Positions 33,439 through 45,274 are shown, counted from the first letter of the stretch. The stretch: 64,000 nt of DNA from Lycorma delicatula (GCF_047948215.1 NC_134455.1:350391991-350455990); one strand, 5' to 3'. Program-made: numbers and translations. The notes: generated by a model not told the origin, from the letters alone.

Positions 33439-33885
33439 TTTATATTAGCTTTTAAATATATTAAATGGCCTGTAGTTTGGTTATGGTTGTTTTAACCCGG
33501 TGCTTTTACATCAAATTTTTTTCCAGTACTCTTTAAAATGATGTGTCATAAGGCCTATATTTTCCGTTTAAAAATCTTAAGTTGCCTCTCATGGGGGCTC
33601 CTAGTGCTTGGGGTACGGTTGTTTCTTACCAAAAAATTGATTGATCGTCTAGATGTAGAATTTTTTTTTCAATCTTTAAAGGTTGAAAAAATTATTTACG
33701 GATTACCATACTTTGTAAACATTTTGTATATTCTTTCTCTGTAGCGTCTGCTAATAATAAACAAGCAAAATGATAACCTAGGTTTAGATTTTAAGTAAAT
33801 TTTTCTATAAACGCTTTTTGAGGTGTAATCTTATTGTCCTATTCATATTAAAACCGTTTTGCGTAGATATTTATTTATGTAGAGT
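33439..33885. other. A+T-rich stretch, nothing recognised
   Basis: One plus frame (33538-33744) has no recognisable content. Nothing else was seen. Confidence 0.45.
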
Positions 33886-34340
33886 GACTCACGAATTAAT
33901 TGAAAGAAGTCGGGGACATAATTTACAAAAAGGAAAATAGAGAAAAACTTCTTTTTCCTTTAAGATAGAGCAGACAAAGACTTCTTACAAGTAAAATCAT
34001 ATTATATATGCATAGTGATTCAGGAGGAAAGGGAAATAATTTGGGAACTGATTCTAGAGCTTGAAATAAGGAAAAACGTTTATATAAACATATGTCTGAA
34101 AACGCTTTGTTATTGAGTAACGGCTAGCGAAACGTCCCCGGATTTCAGTTCTCCTGCTGAAATGAGGTCACACTAAACTTTTTAAGACATTATATAAGAG
34201 GGTAAACTTCATGATTTCTTTTTTTTGACCTGAAAAATCGAATAAAATAAGTTTCAGAACTTTATATTTCATAGTTTTCATGATATTCAATGTAAAAAAA
34301 AAAAATTATAATGAGTGGGTCGTTCCTTGACGCAATACGG
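33886..34340. other. unassigned block, likely element UTR
   Basis: A block with purine-rich and mixed sequence (GACTCACGAATTAATTG, GAAAGGGAAATAATTTGGGA, TAACGGCTAGCGAAACGTCC, GAAATGAGGTCACACTAAAC) that differs in texture from the surrounding A+T DNA. It encodes nothing long. It looks like an untranslated part of a mobile element, but no second copy is present in this window. Confidence 0.3.
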
Positions 34341-34344
34341 AAAT

Positions 34345-34629
34345 GAAGGTTCTTTTTTTCTGTGTTAGTCTACGGAACCACCATATGGTATTACTTCAGA
34401 TGATGATATGTATGAATTATAAATGAAGTGTAATCTTCAACAGTCGCAGGTCTACCATTCCTGAAATGTGGTTAATTGAAACCCAACCACGAAAAACACC
34501 GGTATTCACGTTCTAGTATTAAAATTCGTATAAACGTAACTGCTTTTAGTAGGATTTGAACCTTAGAACTCTCGACTTCGAAAACAATGATTTGCGATGA
34601 CGAGATTACCACTAGACCAACCGGTGGGT
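34345..34629 (-). mobile_element. tRNA-derived SINE family C, copy 1
   Basis: On the minus strand it begins AAACCCACCGGTTGGTCTAG, with an A-box-like TGGTCTAGTGG and a B-box GGTTCAAATCC about 50 bp later, the RNA polymerase III promoter layout of a tRNA-derived SINE. A body with TTGGGTTTCAATTAACCACA follows, then a tail ending in ACTTCAT, CATCATCTGAAGTAATACC and GGTTCCG. It aligns with 46534-46803 along its length and with the tail copy at 36527-36690. Confidence 0.8.
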
Positions 34630-35194
34630 TTCATTTTTTTGGGTTTTACGCAGGAGAAAGAAAGAAAAATCTGCTCCCAGATACCACAACGTACCTACAT
34701 GCGGTTATGTCGGGCTCCAACTAGACCAACCCGGATCGATCAAGCCAAAACAGATTTAAAAAACCCCTATGTCAGTGATATGCCCGATAACAACCTTCTG
34801 GCATCACTCGGAACATGCTGCCCTGCTGCGTCACCAGACGTCAGGAAAACCGCACAGAATGGAAACTACAATGATCCCCAACCTCGGCCACCAGACCAAC
34901 CACTACCCAGACGCAACATAAGACAAGACAAAAGAGCCTAGGTAGATGCCTTAACAGCAAGACTTGGACAAGCCCACCTGCCATTACACAGACAGAACTT
35001 AAACAACTCAAAAGCCTCACGCAGCTCAGTATAGGTTTAAAAATGCCTGTTTTCCAAAAGAACGACGACCAGAAGTAAAGTAAGGCTTAAGAAGTAGAAA
35101 CTGGGCCTATAAAGTCTAAAGGTCTCAACCCGATGGATTGCAAAACTTCTTATTCAATATTATATGAATTATTAATGGTGTAAAATAACGTATA
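34630..35194 (+). other. A/C-rich block with an unassigned 115-codon frame
   Basis: The frame 34597-34941 begins inside the SINE and runs into C-rich sequence (Pro/Arg/Gln-rich: PTRPTRIDQAKTDLKNPYV, PQPRPPDQPLPRR). The start is therefore artificial. The C- and A-rich, T-poor strand bias resembles a retroelement 5' UTR or ORF1. I recognise no domain and no second copy. Confidence 0.3.
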
Positions 35195-36082
35195 TACGAA
35201 GGTAAGTCAATTATTATCCGCAATGTAGTTATAAATTTTATTGCAATACAAATAGGAAACTTACATATACATCATTTTTCAACATAGTCCCCTTGCATTT
35301 CAGCGAACTTGGTTTATCGTTGCACAAGCTTCCTGATGCCCTCATAAAAGAAGGTTTTCGGTTGAGCTGAGAGCCAGGAATGCACCGCTTCTTTCACTGT
35401 TTCGTCCGACGTAAATCGACGAAACCTTAATGCCTCTTTGACAGGACCAAACAAGTGGTAGTCAGTTACCATAGCGATCCAAATGTTTTTGATAGATGTC
35501 CATGCGCGTTTGTTTTTGCGACTGTGTGAGTTTTTGGGACCTATCTTGCACAGACTTTATGAAACCCAAGTCTGTTGTGGATGATTTCGTAGGCAGAACC
35601 GTGACTAATTTGCAGACGATGTGCCGCTTCATCAATAGTTACTCGTCTGTCTAAGAAAACCATGTCACGTGCACGCTCAATGTTTTCCTCATTTGTGGCG
35701 GTAAACGGTCGTCCGGCTCCTTCGTCGTGCGTAACACTTGTGCGACCGTTTTTGAACTTTTCAATCCATTTGTAGACACTCCGTTGCGGCAACACACTGT
35801 TCCCATACTGTACTGAAAGTCTTCGATGAATTTCGGCCCCTGATACACCTTCCGACCACAAAAAACGGATCACTGAACGTTGCTCTTCTTTGGTGCAAAC
35901 AGAAAGCGGAGCAGCCATGGTTAACGGCAGGGCAGCGATAATGGAACTAACCTAACAGCATCAAACCTGCACAGACATAACGACAATTAAATCACGCATG
36001 CGTCATCTACGCAACACGACAGTACTACCAACACAAACAAAAATATAACTAAATTGCGGATAATAATTGATTTACCCTCGTA
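35195..36082 (-). mobile_element. internally deleted mariner M6 with intact ends
   Basis: 28-bp inverted repeats (35197-35224 and 36053-36080; inner sequence AATTATTATCCGCAAT) match at 26 of 28 positions. Each is flanked by TA (35195-35196, 36081-36082). The 884-bp body carries both ends of a transposase gene fused after an internal deletion. Good ends with a lost catalytic core make it a non-autonomous derivative that could once have been moved by a complete relative. The ends resemble those of fragment M2. Confidence 0.93.
35265..35918 (-). pseudogene. deleted mariner transposase of M6
   Basis: The ATG at 35918 starts an intact N-terminal 125 codons: APLSVCTKEEQRSVIRFLW, AEIHRRLSVQYGNS, SVYKWIEKFKNGRTSV, DEGAGRPFTATNEENIERA and RRVTIDEAAHRLQISHGSAY. 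This is a two-part helix-turn-helix DNA-binding region. It stops after HKVCAR. In the following frames come TQSQKQTRMDIYQKHLDRYGN and then, with no catalytic domain between, DYHLFGPVKEALRFRRFTSD and AQPKTFFYEGIRKLVQR. The join falls between HLDRYGN and the DYHLFG strand, removing the first two catalytic aspartates and keeping the third. A C-terminal GDYVEK remains. The product would bind DNA at most. Confidence 0.9.
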
Positions 36083-36526
36083 CAATGTACACAAATGATA
36101 GAATTTTTGTTAATAAAAAAATATGAACTAACAATGAAATACACATATTACAAAGAGAGAACGCAGTTACACGCATAAGCCGTGTGTAAGAGTGAGAAAA
36201 AGAGAGAGCTTACCGAACTCGCCTGTTAGTATTGATATGTAGTTATTATCATTAGACAACCTTAATGCCTGCTATTTCTACAACATGAAAAATATATTTA
36301 AACAAATTAAAACTGTCTCAAAGTTGATTGGTCACCCACTATTTCATTTAATATTACTGCATACCGATGTTTAGTCTATTTCCATACCTTATTTTCTTTC
36401 TTTAGTTCGATTTATTGTCGTATTTTTAATTTTATGAATAATTGGTCCAAAAACATAAGCGATGGTGATGCGATTGACACGTATCGTCATATAACAGAAC
36501 TATTATGTATCATATAACAACTTTTT
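36083..36526. other. A+T-rich stretch, nothing recognised
   Basis: Contains a short GA-rich run (36190-36211). No gene was recognised. Confidence 0.5.
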
Positions 36527-36690
36527 TTTTCTGTTTAGCCTCCGGAACCACCGTAAGGTATTACTTCAGAGGATGAATGAGGATGATATGTATGAATGTA
36601 AATGTACTGTAGTCTTGTGCAGTCTCAGGTCGACCAATCCTGAGAAGTGTGGTTAATTGAAACCCAGTATTCAAATCCATAAAACAAAAC
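36527..36690 (-). mobile_element. SINE family C/D tail fragment
   Basis: On the minus strand it contains the SINE C body (TTAATTGAAACC region inverted) and ends with TCATCCTCTGAAGTAATACC, GGTGGTTCCGGAGGCTAAAC and poly-A. It lacks the tRNA-like head (5' truncated). This tail is also found after the D-type SINE at 50483. Confidence 0.75.
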
Positions 36691-37379
36691 TACTATCAAT
36701 TAACTTTCTCTCCCTCTAATTATATAGTTTATTAATTTTTTATTATTTTTAGTTTCTAGATAAATTGTTTTTAGATAAGTTAAAGTAGGCAGCCGGCAAA
36801 ATTAAAGGCTTTTCTTTAATTAATTCAGTATTTATTTTTATAGTTATGTCAAACCAACATTTACAAAAATATACCTTAAATGAAAAACAGTATTTTGTGT
36901 AGATAAATAATTTTTTTACTCTGATCAGTACATAATACTATATTACATACATGTGTCATTATAAGATAAATTATATATATAAAAACATAAATTTTCTTCA
37001 CCAAAATAGATGTTGCGTTGGTTTGTTGTTGTATGTACTCACATTTTTATTTTGAATGAAACTCTACCATCTAGTAAGAAAAAATTCAACTAACAATTTC
37101 CTAATAAATTCTACTGTGTATTATAAACAATAGATTGTTTACATTACATTTATTATACTTATTATTTTTTAATATTTTGTTAAAAACTATTGTAAACATG
37201 AGTTTTTAAAATTTTATAAAAATAAATAAGTATAGAAACACCATGCTTTCTGGTACGAACGATGTATATATTACATATAATATATATAATATGTAAATCT
37301 ATTAATCCCTTTACTTCATTATATTTCTGTCACCATGGCACAGAAATATAATTAAGCAAAATTACTAACCTGTTTACTT
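36691..37379. other. A+T-rich stretch, nothing recognised
   Basis: No gene. An inverted ATATAATATATATAAT run is found near 37270-37292. Confidence 0.5.
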
Positions 37380-37850
37380 CATAGTACGAAGTAAAGAAAG
37401 TATTGTTTTCGCGAAAAATTTCGGTTTTCAGATTTCAACGGAAATATCCATTCTGACCAAACCTGAATCCATTTTGACTAGTTTCGGCGTGACGTTTGTA
37501 TGTACGTACGTATGTGCATGCATATGTATCTTGCATAACTCAAAAATGATTAGCTTTAGAATGTTGAAATTTGGGATTTAAGACTAAAATCTAGTTGTGT
37601 CCTCCCCTTTTTATTGCAATCGACTTGACCAAAAATGTCCAAAAAGCCCACAATCCAAAACATTTGGATTTTCGAATTTTTCTTATCTGCAGTAATAAGC
37701 TCTCATTGAGAACTTTTCAACGATACATCATAAATGGTACTTATTTTGTTTGGTTCCAGCATTATAGCCAAATAAAATTTTAATTAATGAAATATTTTGA
37801 TCTTACAAGGGGAAGGCACATCGGTTCGAATTCGACTTCATTTCTTTTTT
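37380..37850 (+). repeat. interspersed repeat family A, copy 2
   Basis: The better-preserved copy of the family at 4850-5215. It has extra 5' sequence with AAGTAAAGAAAGTATTGTTT, a GTATGTACGTACGTATGTG stretch, the shared core, and a 3' end GGTTCGAATTCGACTTCAT followed by poly-T. That 3' motif resembles a B-box but no A-box partner is seen. It lies directly upstream of the young LINE at 37931. Confidence 0.75.
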
Positions 37851-37930
37851 TTTTTTTTTAATTTTGTTTTTAACATCAACATATTGATGTATTAATAATT
37901 TTTTATTATTATTTATTTATTTATTATTAA

Positions 37931-38652
37931 CGGCATAGATGAAGTCCTACGCAAGAACTATCTCATGAAAATAAACAAGAACAAAACAAAAGTAATGAAA
38001 TGTAGTAGAAATAACAAAGATGGACCACTGAATGTGAAAATAGGAGGAGAAAAGATTATGGAGGTAGAAGAATTTTGTTATTTGGGAAGTAAAATTACTA
38101 AAGATGGACGAAGCAGGAGCGATATAAAATGCCGAATAGCACAAGCTAAACGAGCCTTCAGTAAGAAATATAATTTGTTTACATCAAAAATTAATTTAAA
38201 TGTCAGGAAAAGATTTTTGAAAGTGTATGTTTGGAGTGTCGCTTTATATGGAAGTGAAACTTGGACGATCGGAGTATCTGAGAAGAAAAGATTAGAAGCT
38301 ATTGAAATGTGGTGCTATAGGAGAATGTTAAAAATCAGATGGGTGGATAAAGTGACAAATGAAGAGGTATTGCGGCAAATAAATGAAGAAAGAAGCATTT
38401 GGAAAAATATAGTTAAAAGAAGAGGCAGACTTATAGGCCACATACTAAGGCATCCTGGAATAGTCGCTTTAATATTGGAAGGACAGGTAGAACGGAAAAA
38501 TTGTGTAGGCAGGCCACGTTTGGAATATGTAAAACAAATTGTTAGGGATGTAGGATGTAGAGGGTATACTGAAATAAAACGACTAGCACTAGATAGGGAA
38601 TCTTGGAGAGCTGCATCAAACCAGTCAAATGACTGAAGACAAAAAAAAAAAA
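37931..38652 (+). mobile_element. young 5'-truncated LINE 3' end (RTE/L1-like)
   Basis: It begins abruptly at CGGCATAGATGAAGTCCTAC after a (TTTA/TTA)n tract, encodes the end of a reverse transcriptase polyprotein, and finishes with TGA (38634-38636), GACA and a poly-A run at 38641-38652. Virtually no 3' UTR is present. Abrupt 5' truncation, an intact frame and a fresh poly-A tail indicate recent retrotransposition. Target duplications cannot be told apart in the A+T-rich flanks. Confidence 0.85.
37965..38636 (+). pseudogene. C-terminal LINE polyprotein, 223 residues, intact frame
   Basis: The frame opens at the truncation point (GIDEVLRKNYL precedes the first ATG at 37965) and runs uninterrupted to TGA. 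Recognisable pieces in order: KINKNKTKVMKCSRN, VEEFCYLGSKITKDGRS (thumb region after the RT active site), AKRAFSKKYNLF, VYVWSVALYGSETWTIG, RRMLKIRWVDKVTNEEVLR, GRLIGHILRH and VGRPRLEYVKQIV. This is the region downstream of the catalytic YADD box in RTE/L1-like non-LTR elements. The catalytic part is missing, so it is a dead-on-arrival copy despite its open frame. It differs in sequence from the RTE copies a-c. Confidence 0.88.
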
Positions 38653-39667
38653 TAATTAATTAGATTAGGTTCAGCTCTTGATGATTGCGGTTGCGCGTTT
38701 TTCTTGCTCCGAGTATTCGTGGTTATTATTGCAGTTTTCGTTAATAGTTCTGTTGCTTTTTCGTTTTTTTGTTCGATTTTAGTTGTTTCGTTTTTTTTTT
38801 TTATTTGTATCACTGTGTAAATTATTACTAATTTTCTATTTTCCGACACCCAAAATACATCATTAAATGAATAATTATTAATTTTGAATGAATTTGATAT
38901 GTTTTTTTGGGATTTCGGGGTGAGGCACCTCAACTAAATAATTACCTATTTAAAAATGGTATCAAAACACAATAAGAACCATCTAGTAGGCTCAAGTATT
39001 CTGTTGAATAACGAGGAAGGAGATCTATTGTCTGGTTTGATAGAGATGGATATTATTCTCTTTCTTTTTTTTAAATAATTGACTATTTTTTTATCAAATG
39101 TTTGCATTCATAAAAACAAATATAATTTAACTTTTATAATTTATTAAATATCGATGAATATGATTCGTACTCGCATTTATGGGCACCAAATCACGATTTG
39201 ACAACCCATTTTTTTATATCAAAACTTGTTCTGACTTTTGAAGAGAACCCCAAGGTAAGATATTATATTTTAGACAAGAATATAAGTAGAAGAATCAATT
39301 TGATTATTTCAAGAGAATTCTGATAATAAAACAACTAGAAATATCACTTTATATACACAGAAGCAGATGTATTATCGTTAACATTAACGTGGATAAATTT
39401 TATCCACTCAGTTAAAAATATTATGCATATTTGAATAGCAGCACAAAGCATCGGTTTTTTTTTTAAATTTAAGTTAGATGTCAACAAATTATCCAATTAA
39501 TAGTTTTTTAAACAGCGAACATTTAATTTTTAAAATTTATGATTAGATTTAAATCCTTTAAATCTTCGGTTGTAGATACAGCTGTGTTAACTGCAAGTTA
39601 ATAAGTCTAAAAATTAAGAAATAAATAATAACCAGTTCTACTATGAACGTTCTTTTTTTTAATAAAT

Positions 39668-39711
<44 letters not shown>

Positions 39712-39879
39712 CATTTGTATATAGTTCAAATTTTGCACTTTTATTTTAATTGAATTATCACCTGGATTCATTATGATAATTACGGAAGTTATTTTTGTTT
39801 GTGTTGTTATTCAAATAAGCCGTAAACAAAATGTTATTAAATGAAACAAAAATTTTTTTTGGCAGTAAAGAATATTGTT
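38653..39879. other. A+T-rich stretch with (AT)n at 39672-39708
   Basis: No gene is recognised. The minus frame 38625-38933 is lysine/asparagine-rich by composition. A (AT)n microsatellite of about 18 units is present. Confidence 0.5.
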
Positions 39880-40140
39880 ACCGACTGGTTTGTATGCGTT
39901 TGCGTGTACGCACAACGTGAGTGTGCGTGCTATGACGTTGCAGTATCTACACGAATGTGTGTGCGCGAGTGATCCTCTGCAGCCTGGTCTGCAGAGTATA
40001 AGGGCTAGAAGGGAATGTGCGTGGCATCCCCTCCTTCCTTCATCCCATTCCAAACTCCCCTCCCCCGTTTGAACTTGGGATCAATGCGTGCGGTCAATGA
40101 CCCGAGCCGGGCTAGGACTACTGGGCCACCCCCCGATTTT
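39880..40140 (-). mobile_element. G+C-rich island, possible tRNA-like SINE
   Basis: On the minus strand TGGCCCAGTAGT (A-box-like) and, about 50 bp later, AAGTTCAAAC (B-box-like) lie in a G+C-rich ~260-bp block. A perfect stem CTCTGCAG/CTGCAGAG with a 6-base loop lies at 39975-39996, directly followed by TATAAGG. The plus-strand reading (TATAAGG after a G+C stem) would alternatively suggest a promoter. Only one copy is seen, so the SINE call rests on the box-like motifs alone. Confidence 0.35.
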
Positions 40141-40645
40141 ACACACCCTTTCTTTCTCTTCTGTACTCAAATCCTATCCACATTACATATATATATATAA
40201 ATTATTACTTTCAACCGTCCCCTCCCCCAAAAAAAAGTGGAAATAAAAATTGCCTGTAACAGTGAAAATGTGGAAAACAAATTTTGAATGTGTAATACAT
40301 TACAGTTCTGAATTTTCTCTTTATATTCAAGTTGAATTTGTGTGTCTGTATGCATTTGTAGTTAGGTGATAGAGAACAAAATTGTTCTAATTTCATTTTA
40401 ACAACAAATCCTCTCCATCAGAGAGTCTCTTTCATCTCTTAACAGTTATTTTTCACTATTTTTAGATTGCTAAGGTGTGTTTTCATCCATTAATTTTTTT
40501 ATAAAGAACATTTCCCTTGCAATTCATTTCTGGTTTCTCATTTCCAGATTATACATTAAACTAATAGATCATTTACAATTTTATTATAATGTAAATTTGT
40601 AGCCAAAATACCAGTAGTATATATATATATATATATATATATTTA

Positions 40646-40686
<41 letters not shown>

Positions 40687-41724
40687 ATAAACGATAACTT
40701 CTCGGATGGATGTTAAAATAACAGGAACACAAAATATTCAGATCCAAATAAGTCACTGCACAAATAATAAAAATAAATATAAATATGCAGATAAAATATT
40801 TAGATCAAAAATATTCCATATTATAATTTTTCAGGTAAAAACAACCATTTTATGATATTATGATATTATTACTTAAAATAAAAAAATACAAAACAGTACA
40901 CAATGTTTTAGCCACAACTCAAGGCTTTATTAAGTGCAACTGATACTTTGTTTTGTATCTTGTTTTATTTTGTCATAATACCATAATATTGTAAAATGAT
41001 TGTTTTTTACCTGAAGAATTTTAATTTCGAATATTTGTGATCTAGTATTTTATCTGTATATTTGTATTTATTTCTATTATTTACTTATTGACTTGTTTGG
41101 GTCTGAATATTTTGTGTTCCTTTATATATATATATATATTAAATGAAACCAGTAAAATCCAGATGTTGTAATGCATAGAATATTATTTAATTAATAAGAG
41201 ATTACACAAATAATATAAGTTAACTGACTTACTTTTAAAAATATCTTTTATCTAGTAATTTGATTTATAAAATAGTAAAAAAAAAACAATTGTAATAATT
41301 TTGGTAACTGCTCGAAAATTTCATAGCATTCTTGTACTGTTAATCTGAATATCATGTTTGAATAGAAACCCAGAAAAGAAAAACTACAGGTCTGAAAATT
41401 TGAATTTTGTTTTTAGACATGTACAACAGTACTACATGGTCAAGACACCTTACTTGTTCAATATCTAATCAAGTTTAATGATTAAATCCTCTCAAGAGAA
41501 CCAATGAAGCTGAGAAATGCCTTTGCAGTTTCAGTTTCAATGATGATGAAATCCTGACATTAACCTACCCATGTTTAGAGAGGGGGAATGACTGTTTGTA
41601 GCATGTTGTTGTTATATGCAGGTGGCAAACAAAAGAAGCGACTGATTATCTTCTGTGATAAAAGAATTAGCAAGTGCCAATACTTCTATTAAATGCCAAC
41701 ACTTTGAAGGTGGATGAGCAGGTT
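40141..41724. other. A+T-rich stretch with several (TA)n tracts
   Basis: Microsatellites lie at 40180-40199, 40618-40641, 40657-40680 and 41125-41139. No gene was recognised. Confidence 0.5.
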
Positions 41725-42060
41725 TAGCTCAAATATTTTTATTAATTTCTTCTGAGTTTTGATTTATTTTGTAGTTATTTTTTATACTTAGTATCTTCAC
41801 ATATTTGTGTAACTTAACATTAAGCTATGTTTTTCTATTTAAAATAACTAATATGGAGTTTAATCACATCTGCTTTTTGTTTGATGACTAATTATGTATT
41901 TTGTAATACTGCTTTGATCGTCTTTCTGCGGTTTCCCTTGATCAGTCCAGGTAAATGCTGAGGACATTTCCTTTTTTTTGATCTGTGGATTAGTATAATT
42001 ACCCATTCTAGATGTTAATTTCATTAAATAAATGATAATAACGACCATCATTATCATATA
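41725..42060 (+). repeat. repeat family H, 3' portion, copy 2
   Basis: Aligns with 45275-45560 in the same orientation: TTTTATTAATT, the AGTTATTTTT, CTTAGTATCTTCA and TTTAAAATAA landmarks, then CAGTCCAGGTAAATG and GTGGATTAGTATAATTACCC. Its minus frame 42057-41860 and that of copy 3 share only weakly aligned residues, so translation is unlikely. Confidence 0.55.
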
Positions 42061-43560
42061 TCGACCAGAATAAAAGTTTTATTTATTTATTTATTTAGCA
42101 TGCCTGACTGGGGGACCTTAATTGCGAGCCATATACATGCGGTTGTATAATATCTCTAGTTAATCAGGGCAGGATATGTTTGTAAGAAACCTAAAAAAAA
42201 ATTATTTAGAAAATAAAACTAAAAAACTGATATTTGATTTTGTTGTTGTGATTACATTTGATCTATCACTCTTAAATACAGGTAGACAAATATTCAACTT
42301 TGTGATACAAAGACAAACTGCACTTAGTTTCAACTTCTATTCCATGGAAATAGATTAAAATTAAATTATAATATATGGGTAAAAATACAAAAATAATATT
42401 GATAACCAGTACTTAAATTTTTCTTTTAATAGGTATCTTCTACAGTTAACTTATGTACTATAAATATTAACTGGAGTAACTGAACTTGATACATGTGCTG
42501 CAAACTCTACTACAACATGAATTATGAAATTATTTCTATAATAATATTATTAATGTAGAACCACTTGCATTAATTTACAAGATAATTATTTATAATTATG
42601 TTATTAAGATAAACAAACCCAGAGTTCCAGTTATTCTCAGACTGTATGACCATTCCATAAATGACGTCAATAGATCTATGTAGAATAAAGAGAATGTAAA
42701 AACACAAATGAGATAGAAAGAAGATTAGGGAGAGAGAGACAGACAGAGTATGATTGAACTATATAAAGCAATATCACATTTTAACCTAGTTGTGATGCTG
42801 CGATGCTACCTATACTGTAGCATTAGTTACCTTTGACCTACTGTGACCTCACAAAGCTCAGGTCAACCTTCCCCTCCTTCCAATACTTTATCATCCCTAC
42901 TTCTAATCATCTCTGTATTATTATATTTAGATCTCTCTTTACCTCTTCCCTTTTTCCTGTTTATGTATCATCTTTAGTCATTCTCATTTCATGTATTCTA
43001 TGTTTGTATACCTACATTTATTAAGTCTATTGTTAATTTATTTAAATTTGATATATTTTACATGTCAACTGATATTATTATGTACAATAGTAATTTCAAA
43101 ATAGTGCGAATCAACTCAATAGTTTATTTTATTCTTAGAATTATTTTCTTTATCATAAAAATGTTGTTTTTTATAATAATTATTTTTTTAATTTAGTGTA
43201 GGTATAAGGGTAATTAAAACTTTCATCAGTCATAAACAAATAGCTATTCATTGATAGATTTTTTAAAAATTGAAGAAAAAAAGAAGAAAACTTATACTTT
43301 CAAATAATAAGAAAATATTTCTACCAAAAAATATAATTACACTTATTAAAAAAGAAAAAGAGAAAGAAAGAAAGAAAAGAAATAATTACATTTAGAGATA
43401 ATAATGTAGCTTTTTCAATGTGAAGTCACCTCAAAAGGTTCTTTTTATTATGGAGTCATGGCAACCACAAAAAAATGCTGCTGGTAACTCCATATTAATA
43501 ACGGTTCTCTATAAGTAAATTTAAAATGATTTTTAAAAAATAATTAATTTTTATAATTAG
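42061..43560. other. A+T-rich stretch; small GC patch at 42100-42175
   Basis: A TTTA-rich run (42078-42100) leads into GCATGCCTGACTGGGGGACC, a short G+C-richer piece of unknown origin. A purine run of AAAGAAAG units lies near 43352-43381. No gene was recognised. The plus frame 42833-43024 is without similarity. Confidence 0.45.
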
Positions 43561-44035
43561 TTAAACCAGTTTTTCAGCATACTACTGACTTTTAAGCCCT
43601 ATCTTCTATACCCAGCAAGTAGTTATTTTCAACTTGAATCCTAGGAATTGACCTGGGGGTGCTTCAGTTCTAATCAAAGGGTTGTAAAAGACACTGGCCT
43701 GGGAACGGGTGACAGAGCCTACTGTTTTTGTTGAATGAGACAGAGCCATCTATTGGGTAGTTGGTAAACTCCACCGGAAAATCCTATTTCCATAAATACT
43801 TGTCTATATTTCTGGGTATTACATGGTTGTTATCATGTAGCAGTATGGAATAGGGTGAAAAGGTGAGTTCTCAGTACCTTAAAAAGAGAACTTTTTGACT
43901 AAGGATAGGAAATTCCTGTAATCCAACCAGGCCGATGAGAAATTAACAGACCACTCTGTAAAAGAATGATGATTATGGAATCTAAAAAAAGCCAAGGCTT
44001 ATCAGAGACTATAGAGTCAACTAAAGAAAGACCTT
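43561..44035. other. unassigned mixed-composition block
   Basis: A ~450-bp block of balanced composition (GACCTGGGGGTGCTTCAG, GGCCTGGGAACGGGTGACAG, CAACCAGGCCGATGAGAAAT) in A+T DNA. It has no open frame and no second copy here. It could be the untranslated leader of a LINE or an unrelated old element. Confidence 0.3.
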
Positions 44036-44511
44036 ATTTTTAATTTCCATTATTATTTATAACAATTTTATAATTTTTTATTTCAAGTATTTTTTCCCTC
44101 CTTTTGAAATATTTTAAATAATGTTATTATATTTGTATAAAATATAAGATAAATAATTATAAGATTGATAACTAAATTACTAAATTTTTTTAATTTTAAT
44201 TTTTTTTTAATTTTTTGATTGATTGACTAAATTATAACATGAATTCCCAAACTAGAAATGAAGCAAGCATTGGCTAGTATATGTTGGTTACAGAAAGTAG
44301 TAATGAAATGAAAATGAAATAATTGTGGTATGATATTGCCAGACCACTAGAATAATGATTAAAACATACTTTCAGAAAATCTGCTCAAAAATTTGTATAA
44401 AATACAACTAAAAGATTTTCTTTTACAGATTTTCTCAATGAATTCTTAAATAATACCAATTAAAAAATTGTAAAAACTCAATATTTTCTGCATTCCATTC
44501 ACTATATACAT

Positions 44512-44940
44512 AAACTAGCCAGTCTGTCTAGCCAGAACATGGACTGAGGGTCCAGGTTGGCCCAGACAAACCCTGGAGCCAACTCAGGGGCTCCTTGAGG
44601 CTTTCCAAGGGCCAAGGGAGATTCTTGGGACCATGGCGTCTACCCCAGGGTCACAGAACTCACTTTGCTTGCCATTCCCATGTTATAGGAGAATGACGCC
44701 TTAGATACCCACAGAACTTGCTTTGGTTGCAATTCCCATCAACGCAGGAGTCCCTAGGACCCCTGCACTGTTCATTTTCATCATGATTGTGAGAATAATA
44801 CTGATAAATATCAGTGAAAGTATTCAGGCTTCTTTATAGAAACCTGATGAAGAAACTAAATTACAAAAAAGAAAATAATAATAGCTATGGTAACTAAAGT
44901 GCACACACTTTTGACAATAAAAAATTCATAAGTTATTTCT
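44512..44940 (+). repeat. repeat family E, copy 2
   Basis: Aligned with 27490-27890 over nearly its full length, including GTTGTGAGAATAATACTG-like and TATTCAGGCTT landmarks near the 3' side (44786-44832). It differs by small insertions in the G+C-rich half. Confidence 0.8.
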
Positions 44941-45049
44941 TTGCCATTAATGCAGAAATATAATAATGAAGTGAAAGGATTAATCTTTTTTCCTTAATGG
45001 AATATCTTTAATTTACAAGAAAAATTAATGAATGTTTTTAATATTTTAA

Positions 45050-45260
45050 CCTTGAAGGGAGCTAGGGCCTCGATCTGTGGCTTAAAACCTTCAATGGTAT
45101 AATACGAATGAAAATTTGAAATCAATCGATCAGTTGGTTCTTTGAGATTTTTCAAGATGAAATGTATCTAAAAACCTTCTCAGTTATTCCAAGAAACATG
45201 GGTAAAAATCGAGTAGTTTTTCATTTATGCTGAACAAACAAAAACCCTCTTCTTCTTTTT
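45050..45260 (+). repeat. repeat family F, copy 1
   Basis: GAGATTTTTCAAGATGAAAT, AACCTTCTCAGTTATTCCAA, GAAACATGGGTAAAAATCGA and TGAACAAACAAAAACCCTC are found inverted at 46905-47035. No coding capacity was seen. Confidence 0.7.
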
Positions 45261-45274
45261 ATAGTAGTATAGAT

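Noticed and set aside
34597..34941. 114-codon frame as a host gene
   Set aside because: Its start lies in the antisense SINE head, no domain is visible, and the Pro/Arg content follows from C-rich sequence.
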